NCBI GenBank assembly: GCA_903847545.1
Contig: CAINDZ010000568.1
Location: 1 to 7,099, forward strand
Source: an uncultured bacterium
GTDB taxonomy: Bacteria > Krumholzibacteriota > Krumholzibacteriia > LZORAL124-64-63
DNA length: 7,099 bases
Direction of reading: 5' to 3'
Shown here: positions 1 through 6,311 of the stretch, one piece after another
How positions within the stretch are numbered: position 1 is the first letter of the stretch
Layout of the letters: every line of letters begins with the position of its first letter
Position numbers and translations under genes: made by a program
The notes under the pieces: generated by a model
Told to the model about the DNA's origin: nothing
Seen by the model: the letters and a program-made list of their open reading frames with translations, nothing else
The model's database searches: none

Positions 1-1
1 G

Positions 2-859
2 ACCACGTCGTGCGCGGCGCATCGACAGATCGCCCACAACCTGGGGGTGGCGCCCGACACCATCGACCGTGCCGTGGGACGCCTCGGTCGGCATTGCCTG
101 CTCACGCACCTCGAATTGTGGGGGAGACGGCCACCCTGCGGACCGGTGGTCATCGATGGCCTCGAGACCTTTGAGTGGAGCCAGTTCTTCCCGTTCCACG
201 CCAATGTCGCCGTCGAGGTGACGTCCGGCTTCTTCTCCTATTTCACAGACAGCGAGTTGAGGCGCCGTGGCCGGATGACCGACTGGCAGCGCCGGCGCCG
301 CGCCGAGCTTGAATCCCAGTTGGGTCGCCCCGACCCGGGCGCCACCGTGCGGGGCATCACGGAGCTGCTCGCGATCGTCCTCGATGGCGCTGAGCATGCC
401 GTCATTCGCAGCGATGATCACCCGGCGTACCGGGGGCCGATCCGGCGCTCGCCCTGTGAGATCAGGCATGAGGTCACCTCGTCGAGGCGTCGGCGGGACG
501 GGACCAATGCCCTGGTCGAGGTGAACCTGCTGGATCTCTGGATCCGGCACGGGAGTGCCAACCACAAGCGCGAGACGATCGCCTGGTCGAAGCGCCGCCA
601 GCGGGCGATGGAGCGCCTGGCCATCGTCCTTGTGGACCGGAACTACCTGCGCAGCCGCCGGAAGAAGAAGGGCGGACCCACGCCCGGGATGCTCCGCGGC
701 GTGGTCGATCGGAAGCTCACCGTCGAGGAAGTCCTGTCCCACCGGAGGTTTCCCGGGAGGTTCCACCTGCCGGCGCCGTGGGATCGCTATTATCGATCAG
801 CCGTCGAGACCCAGGCCCTGCCGGTCAACCGACGCCACGCACTGAAATACGCCTTTTGA
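2..859 (+). CDS. DDE-type transposase, 5'-truncated by the window edge
   Basis: The frame is open from base 2 to the TGA at 857-859, so the gene starts left of the window; the GTG at 47 lies inside the protein and is not a credible start. The first visible residues (RQIAHNLGVAPDTIDRAV) look like a helix-turn-helix that would bind the element's ends. A likely catalytic core follows: an Asp in VVIDGLETFEWSQF (codon 155-157), an Asp pair in IRSDDHPAY (413-418), and an Asn/His/Glu cluster in SANHKRETIAW (Glu codon 572-574). This spacing fits a DDE transposase that cuts and rejoins DNA. The middle is rich in Arg, as expected of a DNA-binding protein. The exact IS family is not certain; the motifs resemble IS1/IS1595-like transposases from memory only. 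Codon use looks less uniformly GC-ending than in the ruv genes, which fits a mobile origin. No intact element can be delimited because the left end is missing. Confidence 0.72.
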   Translation, partial: TTSCAAHRQIAHNLGVAPDTIDRAVGRLGRHCLLTHLELWGRRPPCGPVVIDGLETFEWSQFFPFHANVAVEVTSGFFSYFTDSELRRRGRMTDWQRRRRAELESQLGRPDPGATVRGITELLAIVLDGAEHAVIRSDDHPAYRGPIRRSPCEIRHEVTSSRRRRDGTNALVEVNLLDLWIRHGSANHKRETIAWSKRRQRAMERLAIVLVDRNYLRSRRKKKGGPTPGMLRGVVDRKLTVEEVLSHRRFPGRFHLPAPWDRYYRSAVETQALPVNRRHALKYAF

Positions 860-886
860 AGAGCATCCCGTGCTGATATGGAAATG

Positions 887-918
887 ACGCGCCCGGCAGG
901 ATACCCTGCCGGGCGCGT
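887..918 (-). terminator. Perfect 14-bp hairpin, probable terminator of the outer-membrane protein gene
   Basis: Bases 887-900 are the exact reverse complement of 905-918, with a 4-base loop (901-904). On the - strand the hairpin starts 26 bases after the stop codon of the membrane-protein gene and is followed by CATTTCC, a short T-containing run. On the + strand it lies 28 bases after the transposase stop but is followed by TCAAGG, so termination in that direction would be weaker. It sits between convergent genes, where such a hairpin is expected. The T tract is poor, so the strength of intrinsic termination is uncertain. Confidence 0.68.
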
Positions 919-943
919 TCAAGGCACAATCTTCCGGGCACGC

Positions 944-1834
944 TCAGCGTTTAGATTTGGGGTCGGACAGGTGCTTGGCGCGCACTTCCGCCGGCACCGT
1001 GTCAAAGAACCAAGCCGCCCCCACCGTAAGATTCGTGTACCCGACCATGTTCGAATACCCCAGCTCATCCACCTCGAAGGCGAACACCGACAGGTCCGCC
1101 CGGGCGATCACCTGCAGGTTCTCCTTGGGTTCGACACTCAGGCCGAAGTTGCCCTCCAGGTAGAGGGCCGTCTTGTCCTCGAGCTCGCTGAACCGGTTGA
1201 TCACGCCACCGAGGCCGAAGCCCAGGGTGGGGGTCACGCCGAAGAACGTCGCCGGGCGGGCATCGTACATCATCGAGATGCCGCCCTTGTAGGCGCGGAA
1301 GCCCTCGTCGAAGTCGACCTCGACGCGCTCCCAGATGCCGTTGCCCGCGCGGCCCTCCCTGCTGTACAGCATCGAGGTGTTCGCGCGGCCGGACAGGTAG
1401 TTGCCCACCAGGTCCAGGTGCACGTCGTCGCCCAGGTAGATGCCGATCCGGCCGCCGATGGCGGTGCCGGGCTCGATCTCCTTGCGCGGCGCCATGTAGT
1501 GCTCGGTGTCGACCGACTGCGCCAGGACCTCGCCGTTGTAGCCGAGGACATCGGCGGCGCCGGGGGTCAGGATGGTGCGGTCGGCGAGCGGCGGCAGGTC
1601 CAGGTAGGTGGCGCCGCTGAAGGACCCGCCGTACAGCGACAGGCGGTAGCCCTTCACCTTATAGTCTTTCCACTCGAGCGCCGCGGCGGGCACCTCGGGG
1701 GCGGCCTGGTCGGCCGTCGCAGTCGCGGTCGCCGTCGCGGCGGGAGCCGCCGGCTTGTCTTCGGCCATGGCGGGAACGGATCCCAGGCCCAGGGCGGCGA
1801 AGGCGAAGAACCACACGAGTTTCCTGACGGTCAT
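944..1834 (-). CDS. Secreted, probable outer-membrane beta-barrel protein of unknown function
   Basis: The product has 296 residues. The ATG at 1834-1832 is chosen because GAGGTGA (1845-1839) gives a good ribosome-binding site and a signal peptide begins at once: MTVRK, a hydrophobic core WFFAFAALGLG, and an AMA cleavage site after about residue 24. The open frame extends 63 codons upstream, but that stretch is Pro/Arg-rich and unlike a protein start. Residues 28-52 are a low-complexity Ala/Thr/Pro linker, including four Ala-Thr pairs encoded by a hexamer repeat. From about residue 58 there are alternating polar and hydrophobic segments with Gly and aromatic residues (YRLSLYGGSFSGATYL, GGRIGIYLGDDVHLDLVGNY, LTVGAAWFF), typical of a small beta-barrel in the outer membrane. 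The last strand-like segment ends WFF and is followed by a polar tail of about 19 residues, rather than the usual terminal aromatic residue. I do not recognise a specific family. It stands alone and is divergent from the EF-G-like operon. Confidence 0.82.
   Translation of the reverse strand: MTVRKLVWFFAFAALGLGSVPAMAEDKPAAPAATATATATADQAAPEVPAAALEWKDYKVKGYRLSLYGGSFSGATYLDLPPLADRTILTPGAADVLGYNGEVLAQSVDTEHYMAPRKEIEPGTAIGGRIGIYLGDDVHLDLVGNYLSGRANTSMLYSREGRAGNGIWERVEVDFDEGFRAYKGGISMMYDARPATFFGVTPTLGFGLGGVINRFSELEDKTALYLEGNFGLSVEPKENLQVIARADLSVFAFEVDELGYSNMVGYTNLTVGAAWFFDTVPAEVRAKHLSDPKSKR
1715..1738 (-). repeat. Four tandem hexamers inside the membrane-protein gene
   Basis: On the + strand NGTCGC is repeated four times with only its first base varying (C, A, G, C). 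In the - strand gene it encodes four consecutive Ala-Thr units (about residues 34-41) in the linker after the signal peptide. Six-base units keep the reading frame, so gain or loss would change only linker length. Four units is short and may simply reflect Ala/Thr low complexity. Confidence 0.6.
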
Positions 1835-1950
1835 GAACTCACCTCGACCAGGCGTCGGCCGCAGGGGCAGCCGCTCGTCCGGGATGTGCGGGTCGCGTGG
1901 GGCGCGGGTGGTCGGGTCCGGTCGGCAAAGCCGTTTCAGGGACCCAACTA

Positions 1951-1979
1951 ACGGTAATGTTCCCCGTTCGCGGTGTCCA
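1951..1979 (-). promoter_or_regulatory. Candidate sigma70-type promoter for the outer-membrane protein gene
   Basis: Read on the - strand: TGGACA (1979-1974), a 17-base spacer, then TACCGT (1956-1951). The -35 matches 5 of 6 consensus bases and the -10 only 3 of 6. Transcription would start near 1944, giving a leader of about 110 bases before the ATG at 1834. The spacing and position are right, but the -10 is weak. Confidence 0.35.
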
Positions 1980-2012
1980 GAACTTTCGGCCCGCGGGGCG
2001 TGGAGGGCCGTG

Positions 2013-2041
2013 TTGACAGCCACTTGTCAGACAATTACCAT
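2013..2041 (+). promoter_or_regulatory. Probable sigma70-type promoter of the EF-G-like/yebC/ruvCAB operon
   Basis: A perfect TTGACA (2013-2018) is followed by a 17-base spacer and TACCAT (2036-2041), which matches 4 of 6 bases of TATAAT. Transcription would start near 2048, leaving a leader of about 197 bases before the GTG at 2245. This is the best promoter match seen in the divergent region and lies in one of its few AT-rich patches. The long leader leaves room for control before translation. Confidence 0.5.
2014..2034. promoter_or_regulatory. Overlapping inverted repeats within the operon promoter, operator candidate
   Basis: TTGTC-A-GACAA (2024-2034) is a perfect 5-1-5 palindrome in the spacer and extends to just before the -10. 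It overlaps a second inverted repeat, TGACA (2014-2018) and TGTCA (2025-2029), whose left arm is part of the -35. A dimeric regulator bound here would cover both promoter elements. No regulator gene is visible nearby, and short palindromes can arise by chance. Confidence 0.35.
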
Positions 2042-2074
2042 TCTCGACCGGGCCGAAATCCCCGGCAAACCGGA

Positions 2075-2099
2075 CCGCGCATCCCCCCGGGGAGCGCGG
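2075..2099 (+). promoter_or_regulatory. GC-rich leader hairpin upstream of the EF-G-like gene
   Basis: CCGCGC (2075-2080) pairs with GCGCGG (2094-2099). After a one-base bulge (A2081), TCCC (2082-2085) pairs with GGGA (2090-2093), leaving a 4-base loop. It falls about 27 bases after the predicted transcription start and is followed by GTTTCCACTCTT, which is pyrimidine-rich but lacks a real U run. It could be an attenuator or an mRNA-stabilising 5' stem. No known riboswitch was recognised in the rest of the leader. Confidence 0.3.
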
Positions 2100-2244
2100 G
2101 TTTCCACTCTTATCCGGGCGTCAATTATCCGCGCGCCGCACGGTGTGTCACGGGGCCGCGGTTGCAGCCGCTTGGGTCCGCCAGGTCGGGCCATCGGGCG
2201 GCAGGGTTGCACCGGCTACCGTCGACCACCCAGGAGGACGATCC

Positions 2245-4338
2245 GTGAAGACCTTCCCCATGGAAAAGATCCGCAACGTGGCCCTGATGGGCCCTCACGG
2301 TGTCGGCAAGACCAGCCTCGCCGATGCGATGCTCCATGTGACCGAGAAGGTGGGACGTCGCGGCAACGTCGATGACGGCAGCTCGGTGTTCGACTACGCC
2401 GAGGAGGAGATCGAGCGCAAGCAGACGATCTCCGCCTCCCTGGGCTGGACCGAGTACGAAGGCAACAAGATCAACATCATCGACACCCCGGGCGTCGACG
2501 ACTTCCGCGGCGACGTCTATGCCGCCCTGCGGGTCGTCGAGGGGATCATGTTCGTGATCAAGGCCGACGGCGGGTTCGAGGTGGCCTCGGAGAACCTTTG
2601 GAACCTTATCCGCGCCACCCACCTGCCGACCTTCCTGGTCGTCAACCGCATGCACAAGGAGCACGCCAACTGGCGCTCCGTCATGAACGGCATCAAGGAC
2701 CGCGTGCCCGGCGCCGCCCCGCTGCAGCTGCCGATCGGCAACGGCGAGTCGTTCGAGGGCGTCGTCGACCTGATCGGGCTCAAGGGCTGGAAGTTCGACG
2801 GTCACCATGCCGTCGAGTGCCCGGTGCCCGCCGACCTGGACGCCGCCGTCAAGGAAGCCCGCGAGATGCTGATGGACGCGGCCGCCAACGCCGACGACGT
2901 CCTGACCGAGAAGTACCTGGAGGAGGGTTCGCTGGACGAGGCGGACATCATCGCCGGCCTGAAGAAGGGCACCCTCGAGGGCACCGTCTACCCGGTCTTC
3001 TTCACCGACGCCCAGAGCGAGGTCGGCGTGCCGTCGCTCCTGAAGTCGATCGTCAACCTGTTCCCCAGCGCATTCTCGCGCACCCGCCAGCCGCTCAAGG
3101 GCGTCAAGGCCGGGACCGAGGAGCCGACCGAGTTCACGCCCGGCGTCGACGGCCCGGTCGTCGCGTACGCCTTCAAGCGCCAGTACGAGTCCCAGGGCGG
3201 CGACACCACCTGGCTGCGCGTGTTCTCCGGTTCGCTCAAGGCGGGCGAGAACCTCGAGTGCTCGGACGGCCGCAGCAGCGAGCGCATGGGCCAGCTGTCG
3301 GTGGCCCAGGGCAAGGGCCGCGAGAAGATCGACGTGGCGGGCCCCGGCGACATCGTCATGGCCGCCAAGCTGAAGGCCACCCACACCGGGGTCACGCTGG
3401 CCTCCGGCGTCGACTTCGCCTTCCCGCCCATCAAGTACCCGGTGCCCACCAGCACCGACGCGATCAGCCCCATGGTCAGCGGCGACGACGACAAGATGGC
3501 CGCCGGCCTGCACCGCATCATGGAAGAGGATCCCACCTTCCAGCTGATCCACCAGGGCCACCTGTCGCAGACGCTGCTGGCGACCCAGGGCGAGATCCAC
3601 ACGAACTACATCCTGGACAAGCTCAAGAAGCTGAACGGGGTGGTCGTCGAGCGCCGCCGGCCGCGCATCAACTTCAAGGAGACGATCCGCGGGACGGCCG
3701 AGAAGCAGGGTCGCCACAAGAAGCAGACCGGCGGCCGCGGCCAGTTCGGCGACGTGCACATCCGCATCGAGCCGCGCGAGCGCGGCGCCGGCTTCGAGTT
3801 CGCCGATGAGATCGTCGGTGGCGTGGTGCCCAACAAGTTCATCCCGGCGGTCGAGAAGGGCTGCCGCGAGACGCTGCTGCACGGCTTGGTGGCCGGCTAC
3901 GAGATGGTCGACGTCCGCTGCGCGCTGTTCTTCGGCTCGTACCACGCGGTCGACTCGTCCGAGGCGGCCTTCAAGGCGGCGGCCCGCCTGGCCCTCAAGC
4001 ACGCCGTCGAGGAGGACGCCGACAAGCTGCGGCCGGTCATCCTCGAGCCGGTCATGAAGGTCCGGATCGTGGTGCCCCAGGCGTACATGGGCGACGTGAT
4101 GGGCGACATCTCGACGCGCCGCGGCGCCATCCTGGGCTCGGAGGCCGACGGTCCCTACCAGGTCGTCACGGCCAACGTGCCCGAGGACGAGCTCTACCAG
4201 TACGCCACGTCGCTGCGGTCGTTCACGCAGGGCACGGGCGTGTTCACGATGGAATTCTCGCACTACTCCGAGGTGCCGGGCGACGTGCAGAAGCGCCTGA
4301 TCGAGGAGTACAAGAAGACCGCCAAGGAAGAGGAGTAG
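2245..4338 (+). CDS. EF-G-like translation GTPase (EF-G2/FusA2 type) with altered GTPase motifs
   Basis: The product has 697 residues, close to normal EF-G length. The GTG at 2245 is chosen because AGGAGG (2232-2237) lies 7 bases before it; an ATG at 2260 is too far from that site. The G domain has a P-loop GPHGVGKTS (16-24), a switch I remnant RKQTISAS (57-64), and DTPGVDDF (79-86). Canonical EF-G has His where V83 stands. The guanine-specificity motif is NRMH (134-137) instead of NKxD. Domain II spans roughly 302-395 and domain III about 404-476. Domain IV includes GGRGQFGDVHI (496-506) and the tip loop YHAVDSSEAAF (566-576), which keeps the His and DSSE of true EF-G. Domain V has YMGDVMGDISTRRG (614-627). 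It therefore should still bind the ribosomal A-site region, but as an auxiliary or regulatory factor with slow or altered GTP hydrolysis. Its replacement of the usual fusA is unlikely; a standard copy is expected elsewhere (inference). It heads the operon, and its stop codon is 6 bases before yebC. Confidence 0.92.
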   Translation: MKTFPMEKIRNVALMGPHGVGKTSLADAMLHVTEKVGRRGNVDDGSSVFDYAEEEIERKQTISASLGWTEYEGNKINIIDTPGVDDFRGDVYAALRVVEGIMFVIKADGGFEVASENLWNLIRATHLPTFLVVNRMHKEHANWRSVMNGIKDRVPGAAPLQLPIGNGESFEGVVDLIGLKGWKFDGHHAVECPVPADLDAAVKEAREMLMDAAANADDVLTEKYLEEGSLDEADIIAGLKKGTLEGTVYPVFFTDAQSEVGVPSLLKSIVNLFPSAFSRTRQPLKGVKAGTEEPTEFTPGVDGPVVAYAFKRQYESQGGDTTWLRVFSGSLKAGENLECSDGRSSERMGQLSVAQGKGREKIDVAGPGDIVMAAKLKATHTGVTLASGVDFAFPPIKYPVPTSTDAISPMVSGDDDKMAAGLHRIMEEDPTFQLIHQGHLSQTLLATQGEIHTNYILDKLKKLNGVVVERRRPRINFKETIRGTAEKQGRHKKQTGGRGQFGDVHIRIEPRERGAGFEFADEIVGGVVPNKFIPAVEKGCRETLLHGLVAGYEMVDVRCALFFGSYHAVDSSEAAFKAAARLALKHAVEEDADKLRPVILEPVMKVRIVVPQAYMGDVMGDISTRRGAILGSEADGPYQVVTANVPEDELYQYATSLRSFTQGTGVFTMEFSHYSEVPGDVQKRLIEEYKKTAKEEE

Positions 4339-4344
4339 GCTTCC

Positions 4345-5097
4345 ATGTCGGGCCATTCCAAATGGTCGACGATCAAGCGGCACAAGGGGGCCCAGGACGC
4401 CAAGCGCGCCCGGATCTTCGGCCGCCTGATCCGCGAGATCACCATCGCGGCGCGCGGAGGCGCGGACCCTGACGGGAACCCGCGCCTGCGTGCGGCCCTG
4501 CTGGCCGCGCGGCTGGCCAACATGACCAACGACACGGTCGAGAAGGCCATCAAGCGCGGCTCCGGGGCCGACGGCGGGGCGATGGTCGAGGAGGTCAGCT
4601 ACGAGGGCTACGGCCCCGGCGGCGTGGCCATCATGGTGGAGTGCCAGACCGACAACAAGAAGCGGACCACCGCCGATGTGCGCCATGCGTTCACGAAGTT
4701 CGGCGGCAACCTCGGGGCGAACGGGTGCGTCAGCTACCTGTTCGAGCGCAAGGGCATCATCACGCTCGACGCCGAGGGGGTGGACCTCGACGCCGTCATG
4801 GAGGCGGCGATCGAGGCCGGGGCCGAGGACGTGCAGGAGGAGGACGGCACCATCACCGTCACGACGGCGATGGAGGACCTGCACGCCGTCAACAGCGGAC
4901 TGTCGGCGGCGGGATTCAGCGCGACGGGCGCCAACCTGATGCCGGTGCCCGGCACCTTCATCAAGGTCGAGGGTGACGAGGCCGTCACGCTGATGAAGCT
5001 GATCTCGTACATGGACGACCTGGACGACGTGGCCCGCGTGTCGGCGAACTTCGACATCGACGACGCGACGATGGCGGCCATCGCAGACCAGATCTAG
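4345..5097 (+). CDS. yebC: YebC/PmpR family protein (TACO1-like)
   Basis: The product is 250 residues, the usual length for the family. The N-terminus MSGHSKWSTIKRHKGAQDAK followed by RIFGRLIREITIAAR is the family hallmark. Further family blocks are NMTNDTVEKAIKRG, YEGYGPGGVAIMVECQTDN and the acidic C-terminal part. It acts in the cytoplasm. Members were long annotated as DNA-binding transcription regulators (PmpR in Pseudomonas). Work on mitochondrial TACO1 and bacterial YebC supports a role on the ribosome, easing translation of proline-rich stretches. The start ATG lies 9 bases after AGGAG (4331-4335), which sits in the last codons of the preceding gene, so translation of the two is probably coupled. 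Its position just before ruvC is a conserved bacterial gene order. Next to an EF-G-like gene, the ribosome role seems the more attractive reading here (inference). Confidence 0.96.
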   Translation: MSGHSKWSTIKRHKGAQDAKRARIFGRLIREITIAARGGADPDGNPRLRAALLAARLANMTNDTVEKAIKRGSGADGGAMVEEVSYEGYGPGGVAIMVECQTDNKKRTTADVRHAFTKFGGNLGANGCVSYLFERKGIITLDAEGVDLDAVMEAAIEAGAEDVQEEDGTITVTTAMEDLHAVNSGLSAAGFSATGANLMPVPGTFIKVEGDEAVTLMKLISYMDDLDDVARVSANFDIDDATMAAIADQI

Positions 5098-5112
5098 GCC
5101 AGGGAGGCGCCC

Positions 5113-5592
5113 ATGATCATCCTGGGCGTCGACCCCGGTTCCCGCGCGACCGGCTACGGTGTCATCGACACCGTGCCGGTCGCCCGCATGTTGGGGGGTG
5201 GCGTCATCCGCCCCGCGGCCGGCGCCCCGCTGGCCGAGCGCCTGCGCGACATCCACGAGGGCCTGACCGCGGCCATCCACGAGTTCAATCCCGAGGTGAT
5301 GGTCGTCGAGCGCGTGTTCAACGCCCGCAACCCGCACAGCGCGCTGGTGCTGGGGCATGCCCGCGGCGTGGCGCTGCTGGCCGGCGCCCAGGCGGGACTG
5401 GTGCCGTTCGAGTACACCGCGCGCGAGATCAAGCTGGCCGTGACCGGCACCGGCGGGGCGGGCAAGGAGCAGGTGCGCTTCATGGTCATGCGCCTGCTGC
5501 GGCTGTCGGCCGAGCCGCCGCTCGACCTGAGCGATGCCCTGGCCGCGGCCCTGGCGCACCAGGGTCGGCAGCGCGCCGGGCAGGCCGGCTGA
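5113..5592 (+). CDS. ruvC: Holliday junction resolvase RuvC
   Basis: RuvC is a dimeric, metal-dependent endonuclease that cuts symmetrically across Holliday junctions at the end of recombinational repair. All four catalytic acids sit at the same numbers as in E. coli RuvC: D7 (in GVDPGS), E66 (in VVERVF), D138 and D141 (in LDLSDALAAALAH). Also kept are F69, used in junction recognition, and the DNA-contacting lysines K107 and K118. At 159 residues it is slightly shorter than E. coli RuvC, losing only the variable C-terminal tail. The ATG at 5113 follows GGAGG (5103-5107) by 5 bases and is 15 bases after the yebC stop. Everything visible suggests an active enzyme working with the RuvAB products of the next two genes. 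Confidence 0.97.
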   Translation: MIILGVDPGSRATGYGVIDTVPVARMLGGGVIRPAAGAPLAERLRDIHEGLTAAIHEFNPEVMVVERVFNARNPHSALVLGHARGVALLAGAQAGLVPFEYTAREIKLAVTGTGGAGKEQVRFMVMRLLRLSAEPPLDLSDALAAALAHQGRQRAGQAG

Positions 5593-5640
5593 ACCCGCGC
5601 CCCTGCGTGAACACCACTGGCCCCGGCGGGCCCGCTGGCG

Positions 5641-5646
5641 CATAAT
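5641..5646 (+). promoter_or_regulatory. Possible -10 element of an internal promoter for ruvAB
   Basis: CATAAT matches 5 of 6 bases of TATAAT and is the only AT-rich hexamer in the 116-base gap between ruvC and ruvA. The best-placed -35 is poor (TGGCCC at 5618-5623, 17-base spacer, 3 of 6). The gap is much longer than the other spacings in the operon, which is why an internal promoter is worth noting. The rest of the gap is GC-rich, with a near-palindrome around CGGGCCCG and no T-run terminator. Confidence 0.25.
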
Positions 5647-5708
5647 GTCGCGGCCGGGCGGGTGGGCCGCCGGCGGCGACCGGCGCCTTGCGGCGGCAGG
5701 ATGGACGC

Positions 5709-6311
5709 ATGATCGCATTCCTCGAGGGCATCGTGGTGACCGGCGGGACCGACGCGGTGGTGAGCGTCGGCGGGGGCATCGGCCTGGACGTGCACCTGTC
5801 GTCGGCCGCGGCCGCGGAGCTGCCGGCGCCCGGCGAGCCGGTGCGCCTGTGGACGCACCTGGCCGTGCGCGAGGATGCCTGGACGCTGTACGGCTTCCTC
5901 GACCCGGGCGAGCGCGAGATGTTCCGCCTGCTGCAGACCGTGTCGGGCATCGGCCCGAAGGTCGCGCTCGGCATGCTGTCGAAGGCGGGCGCCGCGGAGA
6001 TCGCCGCCTGCCTGCGCGGGGGCGACGAGGCGGCGCTGGCGCGGCTGCCGGGCATCGGCAAGAAGTCGGCGGCGCGCCTGGTCGTCGAGCTGGGCAACCG
6101 CCTGCCCGAGCTGCCGCAGGGTGGCCCCGCGGGCGGCGCCCCGGCGCGCGGCGCCTCGGCGGCGCTGGCGGTGCTGGGCGCGATGGGCCTGCCGCCGGGC
6201 CAGGCCGAGCAGGCGCTGCAGCGCGCGCGGCAGGCCGACCCGGCCGTGAGCGAGGACACCGAGGCCTGGGTGCGCGCCGCGCTCAGGCAACTGCACCGGG
6301 CGGGCGGCTGA
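5709..6311 (+). CDS. ruvA: Holliday junction branch-migration subunit RuvA
   Basis: RuvA is a tetramer that holds the four-way junction open and square and loads RuvB motors on opposite arms. The product is 200 residues (E. coli RuvA has 203). Domain I (1-62) is the OB fold beginning MIAFLEGIV, with the acidic pin E55-D56 in VREDAW, which keeps the strands apart at the crossover. Domain II has two helix-hairpin-helix motifs, VSGIGPKVA (78-86) and LPGIGKKSAARL (113-124), that grip the DNA backbone. A Gly/Pro/Ala-rich flexible linker (about 135-148) leads to domain III (about 149-197), the RuvB-contacting helices. The ATG at 5709 starts the family-typical MIAFLEG and follows AGGA (5698-5701) by 7 bases. 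An in-frame TTG 21 bases earlier would add a non-conserved extension. ruvB follows after 26 bases. Confidence 0.97.
   Translation: MIAFLEGIVVTGGTDAVVSVGGGIGLDVHLSSAAAAELPAPGEPVRLWTHLAVREDAWTLYGFLDPGEREMFRLLQTVSGIGPKVALGMLSKAGAAEIAACLRGGDEAALARLPGIGKKSAARLVVELGNRLPELPQGGPAGGAPARGASAALAVLGAMGLPPGQAEQALQRARQADPAVSEDTEAWVRAALRQLHRAGG

Larger units (their letters stand above)
1835..2244. other. Divergent intergenic region without a credible gene
   Basis: These 410 bases separate the leftward membrane-protein gene from the rightward EF-G-like gene. Open frames cross it on both strands, but none has a ribosome-binding site or a recognisable protein sequence. It holds the two candidate promoters, the overlapping palindromes and the leader hairpin listed separately. 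I see no tRNA, CRISPR repeat or long direct repeat here. The stretch 2100-2230 contains a few AT-rich hexamers and no further structure that I can support. Confidence 0.7.

Noticed and set aside
47..49. GTG at 47 as the transposase start
   Set aside because: It falls in the middle of a helix-turn-helix whose first helix is encoded just upstream in the same open frame.
878..1951. A 357-codon + strand frame opposite the membrane-protein gene
   Set aside because: The - strand gene has a ribosome-binding site, signal peptide and barrel-like strands. The + frame is a Gly/Arg/Val/His-rich antisense product and begins at the terminator hairpin.
1835..2023. Upstream start that would lengthen the membrane protein by 63 residues
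   Set aside because: The extension is Pro/Arg-rich, would bury the signal peptide, and would cover the candidate promoter. The internal ATG at 1834 has a good ribosome-binding site.
2101..2128. Second + strand promoter (TTTCCA, 16-base spacer, AATTAT)
   Set aside because: Both elements match the consensus poorly compared with the promoter at 2013-2041.
2143..2244. ATG at 2143 as the start of the EF-G-like gene
   Set aside because: It would add 34 non-conserved residues and has no Shine-Dalgarno site, while GTG at 2245 sits 7 bases after AGGAGG.
5688..5708. TTG at 5688 as the ruvA start
   Set aside because: RuvA proteins typically begin MIxxLxG, matching the ATG at 5709, which has its own ribosome-binding site.
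2125..5718. A 1197-codon open frame on the - strand running antisense to the EF-G-like gene, yebC and ruvC
   Set aside because: It lies antisense to three genes with unmistakable family motifs. Its product is a monotonous His/Asp/Val/Leu/Arg-rich sequence, as expected from the antisense of GC-rich codons, and its length reflects rarity of stops in GC-rich DNA.
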